From the NCBI RefSeq assembly GCF_000250985.1, contig NW_013524646.1:62001-126000 (forward strand): a DNA stretch of 64,000 nucleotides. The letters run 5' to 3'. The first letter of the stretch is position 1, and every line of letters begins with the position of its first letter. The DNA comes from Nematocida parisii ERTm1 (lineage: Eukaryota; Microsporidia). Shown here piece by piece: positions 37,377-46,858 of this stretch. The translations under genes and the position numbers were made by a program. The notes below the pieces were generated by a model, which did no database searches, had not been told where the DNA came from, and saw only the letters and a list, made by a program, of their open reading frames with translations.

Positions 37377-38228
37377 CTATATATTCTGTTCATCTTCTAG
37401 TATGGCTTCATACACTTCTATTCTTGTACATGCAATGCCCTGTAGGTGTGTTTTTACTTTTACTGGTATTTTTTCTTTTTCCACGGGAATTGTTGCTGTG
37501 TCTATAGCTAGTACTGGATTTTCACTAATACTCCATAATTGTGATAGTAGCACGTCACTAAATCCATCATTCATACTGATAATTCTATTTTTACAGTCGA
37601 AAATATACTCATCCACTATTTCTCTGGCCTCATCGGATAAGTGCCGTAGCCTCTTTAATAAAGACCCAAGACAGAGCGAAGCAACAATTCGTCTCTGGTC
37701 ATTGCCGTGCACAATATTAGCTAAAAAGGAAATATAACCGCTTAGCCTACTGTCTGTGCGCATTATAAGACCGTATATAACATAATGTATACAATACGTG
37801 CTGTATAGCCCAAGGATCATATCTTCAAATATCTCCATTACTAAATCAAACAAGCTATCATTCTCCTCAATTATTTCTGTCTTCATATAATTCATTATCC
37901 TTAATAAACCACCATGGTACGCATATATCTTACTACAAAATGAGTCAGAAAGTAAACTTCCGTTAGATTTAGGTATTTCTATACTCGCATTGCCATTACT
38001 ACTTAGTCGTGATATATTACTATCTATTGCAATATTAACGTATTTCTCATATTCCCTATACTCTTCTGGCGAAAGAGTACTAAGCATAATAGAAATAGAA
38101 GTGTCCAGGTTTATCAGGCTGGGAAGTACTTTTTTAAGTAATATCCTATTATTCACTTGATTATCTGTGAATTCTATGTTGTCAAGGTATGTCTTGGTGT
38201 TATGGAATGAATTACTCTGCTGTCTCAT
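37377..38228 (-). CDS. RRN3: RRN3-like RNA polymerase I initiation factor (short)
   Basis: This 283-aa protein matches, by pattern, the central HEAT-like region of Rrn3/TIF-IA, which bridges RNA polymerase I to the rDNA promoter. The best segment is DSLFDLVMEIFEDMILGLYSTYCIHYVIYGLIMRTDSRLS followed by RRIVASLCLGSLLKRLRHLS, aligning with the Rrn3 run LFSVFEKLLLP...HVQFFMFYLCS...AAGNYIGSFLARAKF. Yeast Rrn3 is 627 aa, so both ends are heavily reduced. No other domain is visible. It is placed beside CSE1 and other ribosome-biogenesis genes. The reading is plausible, not certain. Confidence 0.5.
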   Translation of the reverse strand: MRQQSNSFHNTKTYLDNIEFTDNQVNNRILLKKVLPSLINLDTSISIMLSTLSPEEYREYEKYVNIAIDSNISRLSSNGNASIEIPKSNGSLLSDSFCSKIYAYHGGLLRIMNYMKTEIIEENDSLFDLVMEIFEDMILGLYSTYCIHYVIYGLIMRTDSRLSGYISFLANIVHGNDQRRIVASLCLGSLLKRLRHLSDEAREIVDEYIFDCKNRIISMNDGFSDVLLSQLWSISENPVLAIDTATIPVEKEKIPVKVKTHLQGIACTRIEVYEAILEDEQNI

Positions 38229-38611
38229 CCTCCCCCTATAAAAAAAGTAAATTTTACTACTGCGTATTTATGCACAGTGTATTACAAATACTAAACAGCC
38301 AATGAAAATTCGGGTTATAAAGTGGCCAATAGGCTGTAGATACACAGACTGCATGCAGTAACAAATTAATCTGAAAATTATCAATAAAAGTATGTTATAC
38401 AATGTATTTTGAGTTATTTATGCATGTATTAGATAAAACAGTAAGTGTTTTTAAAGAGCAAATAATCCCAGAACGTAATAAGATAAGAGAATGGCCAACT
38501 TCATTTTTTATATGTTTTGACTCTTTTTCATTATGCAATGCCCAATATACGTCAAAATCATCTATCAGTTTATGCCCCTTTTTTATTTTTTCCTTTTTTT
38601 TCTACAAGTGC
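38229..38611. other. Intergenic with a TAACCCGA unit and open frame upstream of the PX-like gene
   Basis: ATTCGGGTTATAA (38308-38320) sits between two divergent genes. The frame of the 38612 gene is open back to 38402, but the added residues are T-run encoded phenylalanines, cysteines and serines unlike coding sequence. Confidence 0.5.
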
Positions 38612-39376
38612 ATGGATGGCCCACAGGAGAATAAGATATATTGGCACAAAAAAGGGATAAAAATAGAATTTGATTCCTTGAGCAGTGACGAATCGTGTGA
38701 ATCATCTAACAAAAGTCATATTTATGCCCCTGGGACAAAGATAGAGCCGCCTTTTTCAGTAGAAGTTGTTTATAATAGGTTTTTGCACGAGAATGAGAAG
38801 GATATTTCCATCTATACCATAAAGATAAGCTCTGCTGATAGCTCTTGGCTGGTTATTAAAACTTTTACACAGATCTTAGAATTACTCTATATGGTAAATC
38901 AAAATACAAAAATTTTAGAAAAGTTAAATATGAAACGATTTGTATCAATAAAAACGACGAACTTTAATGATAGAAACAGTCTTATCGTACTAATTCTGTC
39001 CACCATACTGAACGACCCAGCATGTTCTAAGTACATCCAGCAGTTTATACTTAGTGACATACTAAAAACACAGTGCGAACTCTTATATATTATGATGCAC
39101 ACTCCGCAGGACAGTCAAAAGATTTGCTTTATCGAGAACAAAGGATGGATCAGAGGATGGCAGCCACAGATGCTAAAAAAAATGAATAATTTAATCGCTG
39201 AAGTATCTAAAGATAAAATAAAACGGATTATTCCTAAAAACGAAATACAAATTATCGATAAAACAGTGATAATAAAAGAGTCTACAAAAGAAAGAAACCT
39301 AGTCGCATTAGAAAAATACACGATAGACTTGCTTAAAACCTGGCTAAATGAAGACGAAATATCAATCTATAAATAA
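38612..39376 (+). CDS. PX-like domain protein
   Basis: This protein of about 254 aa has a segment, YNRFLHENEKDISIYTIKISSADSSWLVIKTFTQILELLYM, that fits the first strands and helix of a PX (phosphoinositide-binding) domain, where a tryptophan or arginine precedes the helix. The following KRFVSIKTTNFNDRNSLIVLILSTIL continues to the second helix. The basic residues expected to contact the phosphate are not clearly in place. The N-terminal ~50 residues are acidic and serine rich (DSLSSDESCESSNK) and the C-terminal ~75 are basic. The ATG at 38612 is preferred because the upstream extension is poly-T derived. The function is uncertain; it may act in endosomal sorting. Confidence 0.45.
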   Translation: MDGPQENKIYWHKKGIKIEFDSLSSDESCESSNKSHIYAPGTKIEPPFSVEVVYNRFLHENEKDISIYTIKISSADSSWLVIKTFTQILELLYMVNQNTKILEKLNMKRFVSIKTTNFNDRNSLIVLILSTILNDPACSKYIQQFILSDILKTQCELLYIMMHTPQDSQKICFIENKGWIRGWQPQMLKKMNNLIAEVSKDKIKRIIPKNEIQIIDKTVIIKESTKERNLVALEKYTIDLLKTWLNEDEISIYK

Positions 39377-39570
39377 ACATTGAAAAATAACTGAAAATAT
39401 AATAATTTTGATGATTTTCCATTTTTAATAATTCAAGATAATAAATAAATTACTTTTGAATAGAAATTGCACCCTGTGATACAACCATTAAACTTAGATG
39501 CGCCCCGAAACTCTGTTATTAAGAATGTCAGGCTATTCATATTTCTACACTATTTAATCCCAAGCCACCA

Positions 39571-39999
39571 TTACTTTATCTCCTTTATCTTATTATATAA
39601 GAATGTGCAGAACCGCTGTAATTTAATTATTTCTGTGTTTATCTCAGAGTTTGTCATTATAACTGCTTCTTTTGTTTGAGCCTTCATCCCCAGCTGATAC
39701 CCCCGTATGTTCTTTATCTGTATCAAGTAGTTGTTTAAACAGTTGGTTAATGAATCATTCACTGTAACATATTTTCTTCCTATTTCTTTATTGCATATAC
39801 ACCTTATAATAGAATAAGAACAGTATGTTTCGTCTGAATCGGTCTCTGCAGTGCTTATTATAGAGTTGTCTATAATCGTATTTGGTGCTGCTGTGAACAG
39901 AAGGTTGTCCTCAACTCTCTCCATAAGAAAGAATGAGTCTGTAATTATTGTATTACAGGAAATGCACTGGAATGTAATTGGGTTCTTTTGTTCTTCCAT
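39571..39999 (-). CDS. Mis18-family zinc-binding protein
   Basis: This 142-aa protein has the Mis18/yippee-like pattern. The first zinc pair is FQCISCNTIITDSF, followed after a variable loop by a second cysteine pair RCIC in the run CSYSIIRCICNKEIGRKYVTVND, then IKNIRGYQLGM. The order fits Mis18-alpha/beta, where the second pair is CxxC before a glycine and a YxxG motif near the C-terminus. Mis18 complexes prepare centromeres for CENP-A loading. Here the second pair is CxC, a departure from the family. No yippee gene fits better. The C-terminal ~30 residues are helical. Confidence 0.55.
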   Translation of the reverse strand: MEEQKNPITFQCISCNTIITDSFFLMERVEDNLLFTAAPNTIIDNSIISTAETDSDETYCSYSIIRCICNKEIGRKYVTVNDSLTNCLNNYLIQIKNIRGYQLGMKAQTKEAVIMTNSEINTEIIKLQRFCTFLYNKIKEIK

Positions 40000-40361
40000 G
40001 AGTTTATGAAAAGAAAAAGTTAAAATATTTCTTATGCAGAAGATTCCTGGATGATTTACAAAAAAGACAGATTTGCTCTTACTAATAAAATAATTAAAAT
40101 TGTATTTTTAAGAATGATTACTGGCTAAGATTGTAATTATGCGTAAGTTAGAAGTAATTTTGTATATTCGGGTTATATCGGGTTATTGTGTTTTTATTTT
40201 AAAGTGTTTTATGCATGATGTGCTTATTGTATTTATAATATAATTAAATATAATAAGTAAAAGTGTTTTGTGCATAAGAGTTTCAAAGAGCGTCTGTGGA
40301 TAATAAGGTGCGCTATTTCTTGTTTTGGAAGTTATTCTGTAAAATTTTTGCATAGTTTCTT
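40000..40361. other. Intergenic with a tandem TAACCCGA element
   Basis: Contains ATTCGGGTTAT/ATCGGGTTATT at 40166-40187, an AAATTT start signal at 40342-40347 before NOC4, and otherwise AT-rich sequence with no gene. Confidence 0.55.
40166..40187 (-). repeat. TAACCCGA element, tandem pair
   Basis: Two reverse units (TTCGGGTTAT and ATCGGGTTATT) at 10-bp period between divergent Mis18-like and NOC4-like genes. Confidence 0.8.
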
Positions 40362-41096
40362 ATGGTGCAGTGTGAAGAAGAACTTATAGCAAAAATAGAG
40401 TACTGGGCAGATGTTCTGGACTCAGAGGATATACAGGAGGACTTAGAACAGAAGTTATTAGATGATTTAGAATATGCTACACAGCAGAAAAGTATGGGAA
40501 TAGACTTGCTTTGTATACTAATTGATGCACTTCCCATACTAAACTGTCCTACCATTGCAGTTGACAATTTAGTCACTCTGGTGCACCAAGGGGGAAGAGC
40601 AGCAGTCCATGCATTTAGGGGCCTTCTTCTTTTATATACACAGTACAGCATAGACATAGACATGTTTAACATACTTTATAACCTCACTACTTTTGAGTTA
40701 ATGCGCGATGAAACTGATCTATTACTCCTGCTAATATCTGATCTACTCCATAGCTCAAACATATCCATTCTTACTATAAGAATGTTTGTTAAGAGGCTTA
40801 TGTTTATGTGCATGCGCAGTGACTTGGACATAGCATACAAGATACTAAATGTGGTTGGTGCTATATGCAACCGGTATAAGCTGAATGCAGGCCATTCTAA
40901 GAGCAATAAGCCTAACGAGTACACTATGTCTACATCATTATCAGATGGAACAGTAGATACATATTTATACGAATTAGATGCACTGAAAGACCATCCCATC
41001 CTGAATATATACATACGAGAAATAAAACAGAATAAGCCAGTAGTTATAACAGAAAAAGAGATAAACAAGAAATTGCTTAGTATAATAGAAGGATAA
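40362..41096 (+). CDS. NOC4: NOC4/CBF-domain nucleolar protein (short)
   Basis: This 244-aa protein has a CBF/Mak21-type helical pattern: SILTIRMFVKRLMFMCMRSD, AYKILNVVGAICNRYKL and the short acidic closing motif YELDALKDHPILNIYIREI, which matches the family's LWELELLQ.H.HP.V. It most resembles Noc4/Utp19, which with Nop14 is required for 40S maturation. It is less than half the length of yeast Noc4 (552 aa). Noc3 or Mak21-type alternatives are less likely because of the compact length. Start ATG at 40362, preceded by AAATTT at 40342. Confidence 0.55.
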   Translation: MVQCEEELIAKIEYWADVLDSEDIQEDLEQKLLDDLEYATQQKSMGIDLLCILIDALPILNCPTIAVDNLVTLVHQGGRAAVHAFRGLLLLYTQYSIDIDMFNILYNLTTFELMRDETDLLLLLISDLLHSSNISILTIRMFVKRLMFMCMRSDLDIAYKILNVVGAICNRYKLNAGHSKSNKPNEYTMSTSLSDGTVDTYLYELDALKDHPILNIYIREIKQNKPVVITEKEINKKLLSIIEG

Positions 41097-41710
41097 ATCG
41101 TTAAGAGCAGTCCTGTGCAAGAAATACTCTCAAATACTGCATAGCAAATATATTAATTTCTGGTCATGCGCATCGAATGATTATTAGTGTATAAAAGTAA
41201 CTATTGCACTTGAAATATTAATACAATTGCTTTACACATACAGTAAATTGTTCTTACATAGATAATATAGAACATATTCTGTTTGGCTCAGTATTATTAT
41301 GTCTTGATATAACCCAAAATAAAGCACTTTTAGTATTATTGCACTCTTTATATGCTAAAGTACATCAAATACATATTCTATACATTTATCACTAATAACT
41401 AGCTAGTTATACACAAAAAGTGGTGTCTTATGCCTATATAGCAGACTGCAGCAGGCACAGAATATACAACCCGAATACACTGAAATAACTCAAAAATACT
41501 CTTCAGATTTATTCGTTTAAATTATTCTTTACATCTGAGCTATACACTATTTACTATATTCTCCTATATTTGCGTTATATACTAATGATTTAATTGTGGA
41601 GTATGAATGATCCTCTTTCCTCTTGCAGTGGGTGTTGTGTGTAATAAATAGTTATCTAACTGGTTTATAAATAATTTATTATATCTATGCTTTATATTGG
41701 ATTGTTCTCT
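41097..41710. other. Intergenic, no supported gene
   Basis: About 610 bp of AT-rich sequence with one CCAAAATA variant of the element (41307-41320) and an AACCCGAATA copy near 41469-41478. No open frame is convincing. Confidence 0.5.
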
Positions 41711-43360
41711 TTATCTCTTTCTCTTTTTTGTTATTTTCTTTGGTATAGATACTCTCTTTGTTCTTCTTACGGTGTAGTTAGTGGTCTTTTGTTTCTCCTT
41801 GTTGGTTCCTGTGTGCTCTCGCTTCTTCTTCTGTCTCTTCTCTGCCTTTGAGGTTGCCATCTTCTCTTCTCGCGTGCTCTTTGTTCTTATCTTACCAATC
41901 ATCTCTTCTGTTACAAATCCGTGCGGATTATCTGTGCTAGAAAGAATGGACTCGTCATCCCCTTCGCTCTCACTCTCACTCTCTTCAACATAAGAATCCT
42001 CCTCGCCACTGAGGAATACATCACTGCCAGATTCATCATTGCTTTCGTCCACATCTTCATCCTCGCTCTCCATAAATTCGCCTTCTTTCTGCCTGTTTAT
42101 TTCACGTATCATTTTCTTCAGGGAGGTTGATGCAACAACTGCTCTTCTTTTCTTCATCTTCCTGTAGTCCATTATTCTTTTTATACAATCGTACTCCACT
42201 GCGCCGGGATATCTCTTGACTATGGCTCTGATTGAGTTTATTCCGTATGCAATTATATCATCATCCTTGTAGTCACTGCAGAAGTTCTCCACAATTAAGT
42301 CACAAACTGCCTCTACTTCTTTCTCCTCGGTTCCCTCATGAATTGACTGCGCAATTGCCGCAAATACACTTGGTAATTTGTCCTGGTGTGGGAATAAGAA
42401 TCGCATCATGTACCCCAAGAACCCCTTTATGTTTATCTTATAGTGGCTTATAATACGCGAGACTATCTGCGCCATCATTAGCTTAATCTCCATCTTATGC
42501 TCAGATGCTTTAATTAGCTTAAACAGCTTTGAGGCATAGAAGGGCCCCTTCTCTCCAAGTCTGTTCAGTAGTTTTATTATGTTTGGATCAGAGTTCTGCT
42601 TTTCCTTTTTCTCTTCTAGCTTTTTGTTGAGTGCCTTTGTCTGCCGCTCTTTCTTCTTTTTGTCCGCCCGAGTCTCTCTCTTTATTTTTTGGTTGGTCTT
42701 GTTGTTCGCTTGAATCTCTATTTCTTCTTCAGTTATGGTTAGTCTGACTCTGTCCAGTAAATACATAAATATGAAGTTAATCACAACAGAAGATGACTTC
42801 AATATTATTTTAAATAATAACTCCGTTGTATTTTGGTCCTTCCACACATCTCTGCTGATTAAATGTATAAAAATGTACACTGCTCTCTTAGAATGCGCTT
42901 CTATCCTAGACTCTATTGTGTCCACTAATACATTCTGTATCAGCTCTTTGTGCTCCTTGTCCCTTATTATCTCAGATATTAAAAACTGTATAAATACCGT
43001 TTTTGTTCGCTTATCCATTTCTTCTATTAATATAATGGCATTCTTATAGAATACATCTGGACCTATCTGCTTTGTTTTCTTTAATATGATTATTGAAGTA
43101 ATCACAGCCTGTGACAGACTTCTCTCCAATAAATTGTAGTAGTCCAGCGCATAGTTGAATATATCATTAGAAATATCCTCAGAGTAGTTCTTAGAAATAT
43201 GAGGAAGAAACGTAAGCAGAGAACACAGCTCTTGGTTCTTTGCCTGCGGGTCTAATTTGGATATCTTCATCATTCCTCGCATTTTTTCCAGCTCATTCAT
43301 GTAGAGTGAAGTGTAATTCGCTGGGTCTTTCTTTATTTGCAGTTGCAGCCGAATATCCAT
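41711..43360 (-). CDS. SDA1: SDA1, 60S ribosomal subunit biogenesis/export factor
   Basis: This 549-aa protein matches Sda1, a nuclear protein needed for 60S export (and, in yeast, G1 progression and actin organisation). The N-terminal helical region (QLQIKKDPANYTSLYMNELEK, MKISKLDPQAKNQELCSLLTFLPHISKNYSEDI) fits the family's LQNLIKRDPESY...LNPDEKAEELAELIMFL pattern, followed by the repeat region and a KKKERQTKALNKKLEEKK basic linker (~235-260). The C-terminal third has the acidic tract ESEDEDVDESNDESGSDVFLSGEED and a basic terminus, as in Sda1. AAATTT at 43370-43375 precedes the start. Confidence 0.88.
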   Translation of the reverse strand: MDIRLQLQIKKDPANYTSLYMNELEKMRGMMKISKLDPQAKNQELCSLLTFLPHISKNYSEDISNDIFNYALDYYNLLERSLSQAVITSIIILKKTKQIGPDVFYKNAIILIEEMDKRTKTVFIQFLISEIIRDKEHKELIQNVLVDTIESRIEAHSKRAVYIFIHLISRDVWKDQNTTELLFKIILKSSSVVINFIFMYLLDRVRLTITEEEIEIQANNKTNQKIKRETRADKKKKERQTKALNKKLEEKKEKQNSDPNIIKLLNRLGEKGPFYASKLFKLIKASEHKMEIKLMMAQIVSRIISHYKINIKGFLGYMMRFLFPHQDKLPSVFAAIAQSIHEGTEEKEVEAVCDLIVENFCSDYKDDDIIAYGINSIRAIVKRYPGAVEYDCIKRIMDYRKMKKRRAVVASTSLKKMIREINRQKEGEFMESEDEDVDESNDESGSDVFLSGEEDSYVEESESESEGDDESILSSTDNPHGFVTEEMIGKIRTKSTREEKMATSKAEKRQKKKREHTGTNKEKQKTTNYTVRRTKRVSIPKKITKKRKR

Positions 43361-43686
43361 GGAATAAAAAAATTTAAAGTTAATAAAACTATGCTATTTT
43401 CTGCCATAGATAACACATGCAAACCCTCAAATATTTAAAAGTAGAAAGATGCACCCGCACTCTTGTTATTAGCTACACCTATAAGCGATTTACAATATAA
43501 ATTCTATAATACCCCGATATAACCCGCATTCACAAATTTCTTGAAAATAAAAATAATTCGTCCATTTTTCTTGTATGCTATTGAACGCTTTTATGCTTTT
43601 ATTCGTCAGATATTTCCGATTATCATTGAGTGACTGGCGATGCTGTCCCTATTGACTATTTATGGAATAAATACAGCGCACTTACA
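43361..43686. other. Intergenic with a TAACCCGA element
   Basis: CCCCGATATAACCCGCATT (43512-43530) is an element variant with C in place of A. The region separates divergent SDA1 and tubby-like genes; an AAATTT signal precedes SDA1. Confidence 0.55.
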
Positions 43687-44415
43687 ATGAGGGAGGAAAA
43701 TATAAATAGAATAACCTCAGAATTCTTATTAAGCAACGAATTGCTTAATAACATGGCAGTTACTCCAGAATCCCCAGTGGCTCAAAAAGAATACACTAAA
43801 ATTCCCAGAATATCAGAGACATTTAAGCACCGGCTGGTAAAGACCGATAAATCCCTCGCATCAAAGGTAATTATGTTTGACATAGAAAACAGAGTGGTTT
43901 TGGTGGGGAAGTCTTCTTTCTTTAAGTGGAAGATATTCTCTCCATCAGGGGATAAAGTGGGTGAGCTCGTTAGAAATTTTTATGGATCAGAATATTTATT
44001 ATCCAGCAATACAACTACAGAATGTTTCATAAAATACGTGAATGTATACTCCAACGCCGGCCCTAGAATATTTCATGTATACAAGAACCAGCTTCTGCTC
44101 GAACAAAGTGAAAAGCACAATAAGACAATATCCGAAAGAGTAAAAAACAAGACCAACCAATACGTCAAGCTAATTAACAAGCCCCCATACTTTAATTACG
44201 ATACAAATTCCTTTGTTCTTAACTTTAATGGAAGAGTCACCCTCCCTTCTGCTAGAAACTTCCAAATAGTCCATCCCAAAGATGTCTCTTACATTACACT
44301 TACCTTCGGGAAAATAGCGCATAACGAATACATCCTAGACTATTCCTACCCGTGGTGTGCACTCGACGCATTCTCTGTCGCGCTTACCTCGTTCTCCTGG
44401 AGATTTGGACTATAA
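43687..44415 (+). CDS. Tubby-like protein
   Basis: This protein of 242 aa ends with the tubby C-terminal signature: FNYDTNSFVLNFNGRVTLPSARNFQIV, then TLTFGKIAHNEYILDYSYPWCALDAFSVALTSF, matching the family's [22 protein letters not shown]...[33 protein letters not shown]. Tubby proteins bind PI(4,5)P2 through a beta-barrel with a central helix. The upstream ~150 residues contain KVIMFDIENRVVLVGKSSFFKWKIF, consistent with the first strands of the barrel. The open frame begins at a GTG; the first ATG is at 43687 and is chosen. Length is close to a bare tubby domain. Confidence 0.88.
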   Translation: MREENINRITSEFLLSNELLNNMAVTPESPVAQKEYTKIPRISETFKHRLVKTDKSLASKVIMFDIENRVVLVGKSSFFKWKIFSPSGDKVGELVRNFYGSEYLLSSNTTTECFIKYVNVYSNAGPRIFHVYKNQLLLEQSEKHNKTISERVKNKTNQYVKLINKPPYFNYDTNSFVLNFNGRVTLPSARNFQIVHPKDVSYITLTFGKIAHNEYILDYSYPWCALDAFSVALTSFSWRFGL

Positions 44416-44648
44416 ACTAATTGGCTTAGCAGTGATGTCCTCATTAGGCTTCTGAATAATCTGAAATATAAATAGCTCTAGCATGCCTCTTTTTTTCTGA
44501 ATCAACTTTAAAAGAGGATTTTCCTGGCTATGCCTGTCGTATTACTCTTTCATCCTCAAGCTGTGTGCTATTATTGCTTTCAATTGCTCGTGGGTCATTT
44601 GCTAATAAATCAAATAATTCTATATAAGGATACTCTTCTTTTACTTTA

Positions 44649-45269
44649 TTATTGCATAGAAAGACTGTTCTCTTCTTCATTTTGTAAAATATTTTTTACA
44701 CATTCTTTTTCCTTTATCTTTTTTTCCTTTTCTAAATGCTCTATTAGCTGGTTGATAGTTTTTCTTCTAATTGAGTTTTTACTCTTCTCCTCCTTTGTAA
44801 GATAAAAGAATGGAACACTTGTGTTCTCTTGGATTAGTATATAGTCCACTCCAAATAACCCATCGGTGACTGGGGTGGCTGGAATAAGAATGCCATTAAC
44901 CCTGGTAGAGAATATGTGGCACTCATCGCTTTTGTCTATATAACCGTACAAGCACTCTGCTGTGCACTTTAATTCCCCAAGTGGGGCAAGATTGTTTACT
45001 ATTTTTGACAGCTCTCCATTTCTTAAAACAGATTTAACATACGGACCAGGAAATCCGCATAGCTTATCAATGTACAGTGAGTAGTCCTCTACAACCACTG
45101 GCCCTTTAACTAGTTTGTGGGCTGTTTTAAGCTTGTTTTGTATTATCTCAGTGGAAGTGCCTTGTATTTCATCCAAGTCCTGCTCTATAAACTGGTATTG
45201 GATTCTGTTATCTATGTATTCATTAATTTCCTGTCTTTTCCGTGCACTTCCCGTTACAATTGTGATCAT
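44649..45269 (-). CDS. HAM1: Inosine triphosphate pyrophosphatase, HAM1/ITPA
   Basis: This protein of about 206 aa hydrolyses ITP, dITP and XTP to monophosphates, keeping deaminated purines out of nucleic acids. Family marks are ITIVTGSARKRQEINEYI at the N-terminus, DLDEIQGTSTEII, the catalytic GPVVVEDYSLYIDKLCGFPGPYVKS and the FGVDYILIQE...PFFYLTKEEKSKNSIR block. The ATG at 45269 matches the family start; the in-frame ATG at 45326 would add ~19 hydrophobic residues. The last ~30 residues (KKIKEKECVKNILQ) are a lineage extension. Confidence 0.92.
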   Translation of the reverse strand: MITIVTGSARKRQEINEYIDNRIQYQFIEQDLDEIQGTSTEIIQNKLKTAHKLVKGPVVVEDYSLYIDKLCGFPGPYVKSVLRNGELSKIVNNLAPLGELKCTAECLYGYIDKSDECHIFSTRVNGILIPATPVTDGLFGVDYILIQENTSVPFFYLTKEEKSKNSIRRKTINQLIEHLEKEKKIKEKECVKNILQNEEENSLSMQ

Positions 45270-45326
45270 ATGAATAGAAAATAAAATATTCTTTATAAAT
45301 AGTGGCACTATTAATACAACATTCAT

Positions 45327-45610
45327 ATAATATCAAAGAAATCTATTGATTGTTTGGGAGTAGATAAGAGCACATATTACTCCACCGCATGTAATGCCAG
45401 CCCAATAACCTAAACTACGATCCGATAGTTTTGCCAGAAAGCCGAGAAACAGTGAAATTTTATACTCATACAAAATATGCTAAAAGCCAGAAAATATTGT
45501 AAAAATTGGTAGTAGTACTACTATTGGTACTAGAAATACTTCTATAATTAGTCATCTGGTAAAAATATCTTCACTGTATTATTCATTTATTATCTCTTTA
45601 TAATTTATTC
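45327..45610. other. Intergenic, slightly GC-rich with hairpins
   Basis: AACTA and TAGTT flank CGATCCGA near 45413-45430, and GGAGTA/TACTCC form another short inverted repeat near 45357-45383. This could be a small RNA, but no family is recognised. Confidence 0.3.
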
Positions 45611-46858
45611 TTAATCTCTTTTTCTCTCTTTTCTTTTATCTTGGCTCTTCTTTCTCGCTAAGTCTGCCTTTCCTTCTGGTCTTGGCTTTCTTCTACCTTG
45701 TGGCTTCTTCTTTGGCTCTTTCTTAGGAACCTTGTCCTCCTCGGTCTCTTCTCCCTTTTGCCTTCTTCTCTCCTTTTCTTTTAGCTTCTTGTTTTCCTCA
45801 ATCTCCTCTGGGCTGTATCCAGTCTTTCTTATCTTGGCAACAAAGAATCCGTCTGTGTTGTGAATGTGTGGATAGAATCTTCGTGTGTTCTTTAAAGAAG
45901 GGTGGAATACCCATCCTCTGTACGATTTAAACCCTTCCTTTCCTATTGGTAAATTGGTTTCAATCACCTTTGCATTCTTTCTCTTCTTTAGCAGATAGTC
46001 AACAATGTACTCATTCTCCTCCACTAATATAGAACAGGTGGAGTACACTAAAATAGACTCTGGGTTCTTTGGGTTCAGCATGTCAAACGCCTTTAATATC
46101 AGTGCCATTTGTTTATACTGCAGTTGCTTTATGACCTTTGCATCCTTATTTCTCTTTGCTGCTGGGTCCTTTGAAAGCACTCCTGTTCCAGAGCATGGTG
46201 CATCAAGTAAGACTCTGTTCACGTTTGTGTATGGAAGCCCTCTCCCGCCCATCACAGTAACAATAGTGTTGCTTACACCCATTCTCTGTAAGTTGGCTGC
46301 AAGAGAGAGTGCTCTTTCCTCAGACACGTCATTTGCATAAATAGTCCCTGTGTTGTTCATTAAGGCGGCTATGTGAGTGGTCTTTCCACCCGGCGCAGCG
46401 CACATATCAACAATAACCTCATTCTCCTGTGGATCTAGGGCTATAACAGCCAAAGAAGAAGAAGGAGACTGCAGAATATATAAACCAGCCAAATACTCTG
46501 GAGTGGCGCCTATTGGCACATCACTGTTGTAAACTACTGCAGAACAGTCATTCCACTGGATTCCATCTATGTTAACGCCTCGGTTAACAAGCTTCTTCAT
46601 AATAGCAGCCCGTTTGTCAAACAGTGTGTTAACACGTATAGTCAGTGGCCTTTTCTGGTCTGAAGCTATCATAAAGGCTTCTTTCTCCTCCTTGTTAAAT
46701 AATTCAGTTATTTTTTGTAATAAATAATCGTTGTATGTGGCTTCTGTGGCAGAAAGTCTTGTTTCTTCTGGTTCCGACTGTTCTGAGCCTATGTCGTCTA
46801 TTTCTTGTTCACATGAAGAATAGTTGTTGATCTCTTCTTTCTGGAGCTCTTGAAGCAT
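45611..46858 (-). CDS. NOP2: rRNA m5C methyltransferase, NOP2
   Basis: This 415-aa protein is an AdoMet-dependent RsmB/NSUN-family cytosine-5 methyltransferase, most like Nop2, which modifies 25S rRNA and is needed for 60S assembly. The AdoMet site is CAAPGGKTTHIAALM; the acidic turn is YANDVSEERALSL; the two catalytic cysteines are in DAPCSGTG and YSTCS. The C-terminal GFFVAKIRKT strand and a Lys/Arg tail (KKEPKKKPQGRRKPRPEG) complete it. The N-terminal extension is short relative to yeast Nop2 (618 aa). AAATTT at 46863 precedes the start. Confidence 0.92.
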   Translation of the reverse strand: MLQELQKEEINNYSSCEQEIDDIGSEQSEPEETRLSATEATYNDYLLQKITELFNKEEKEAFMIASDQKRPLTIRVNTLFDKRAAIMKKLVNRGVNIDGIQWNDCSAVVYNSDVPIGATPEYLAGLYILQSPSSSLAVIALDPQENEVIVDMCAAPGGKTTHIAALMNNTGTIYANDVSEERALSLAANLQRMGVSNTIVTVMGGRGLPYTNVNRVLLDAPCSGTGVLSKDPAAKRNKDAKVIKQLQYKQMALILKAFDMLNPKNPESILVYSTCSILVEENEYIVDYLLKKRKNAKVIETNLPIGKEGFKSYRGWVFHPSLKNTRRFYPHIHNTDGFFVAKIRKTGYSPEEIEENKKLKEKERRRQKGEETEEDKVPKKEPKKKPQGRRKPRPEGKADLARKKSQDKRKERKRD

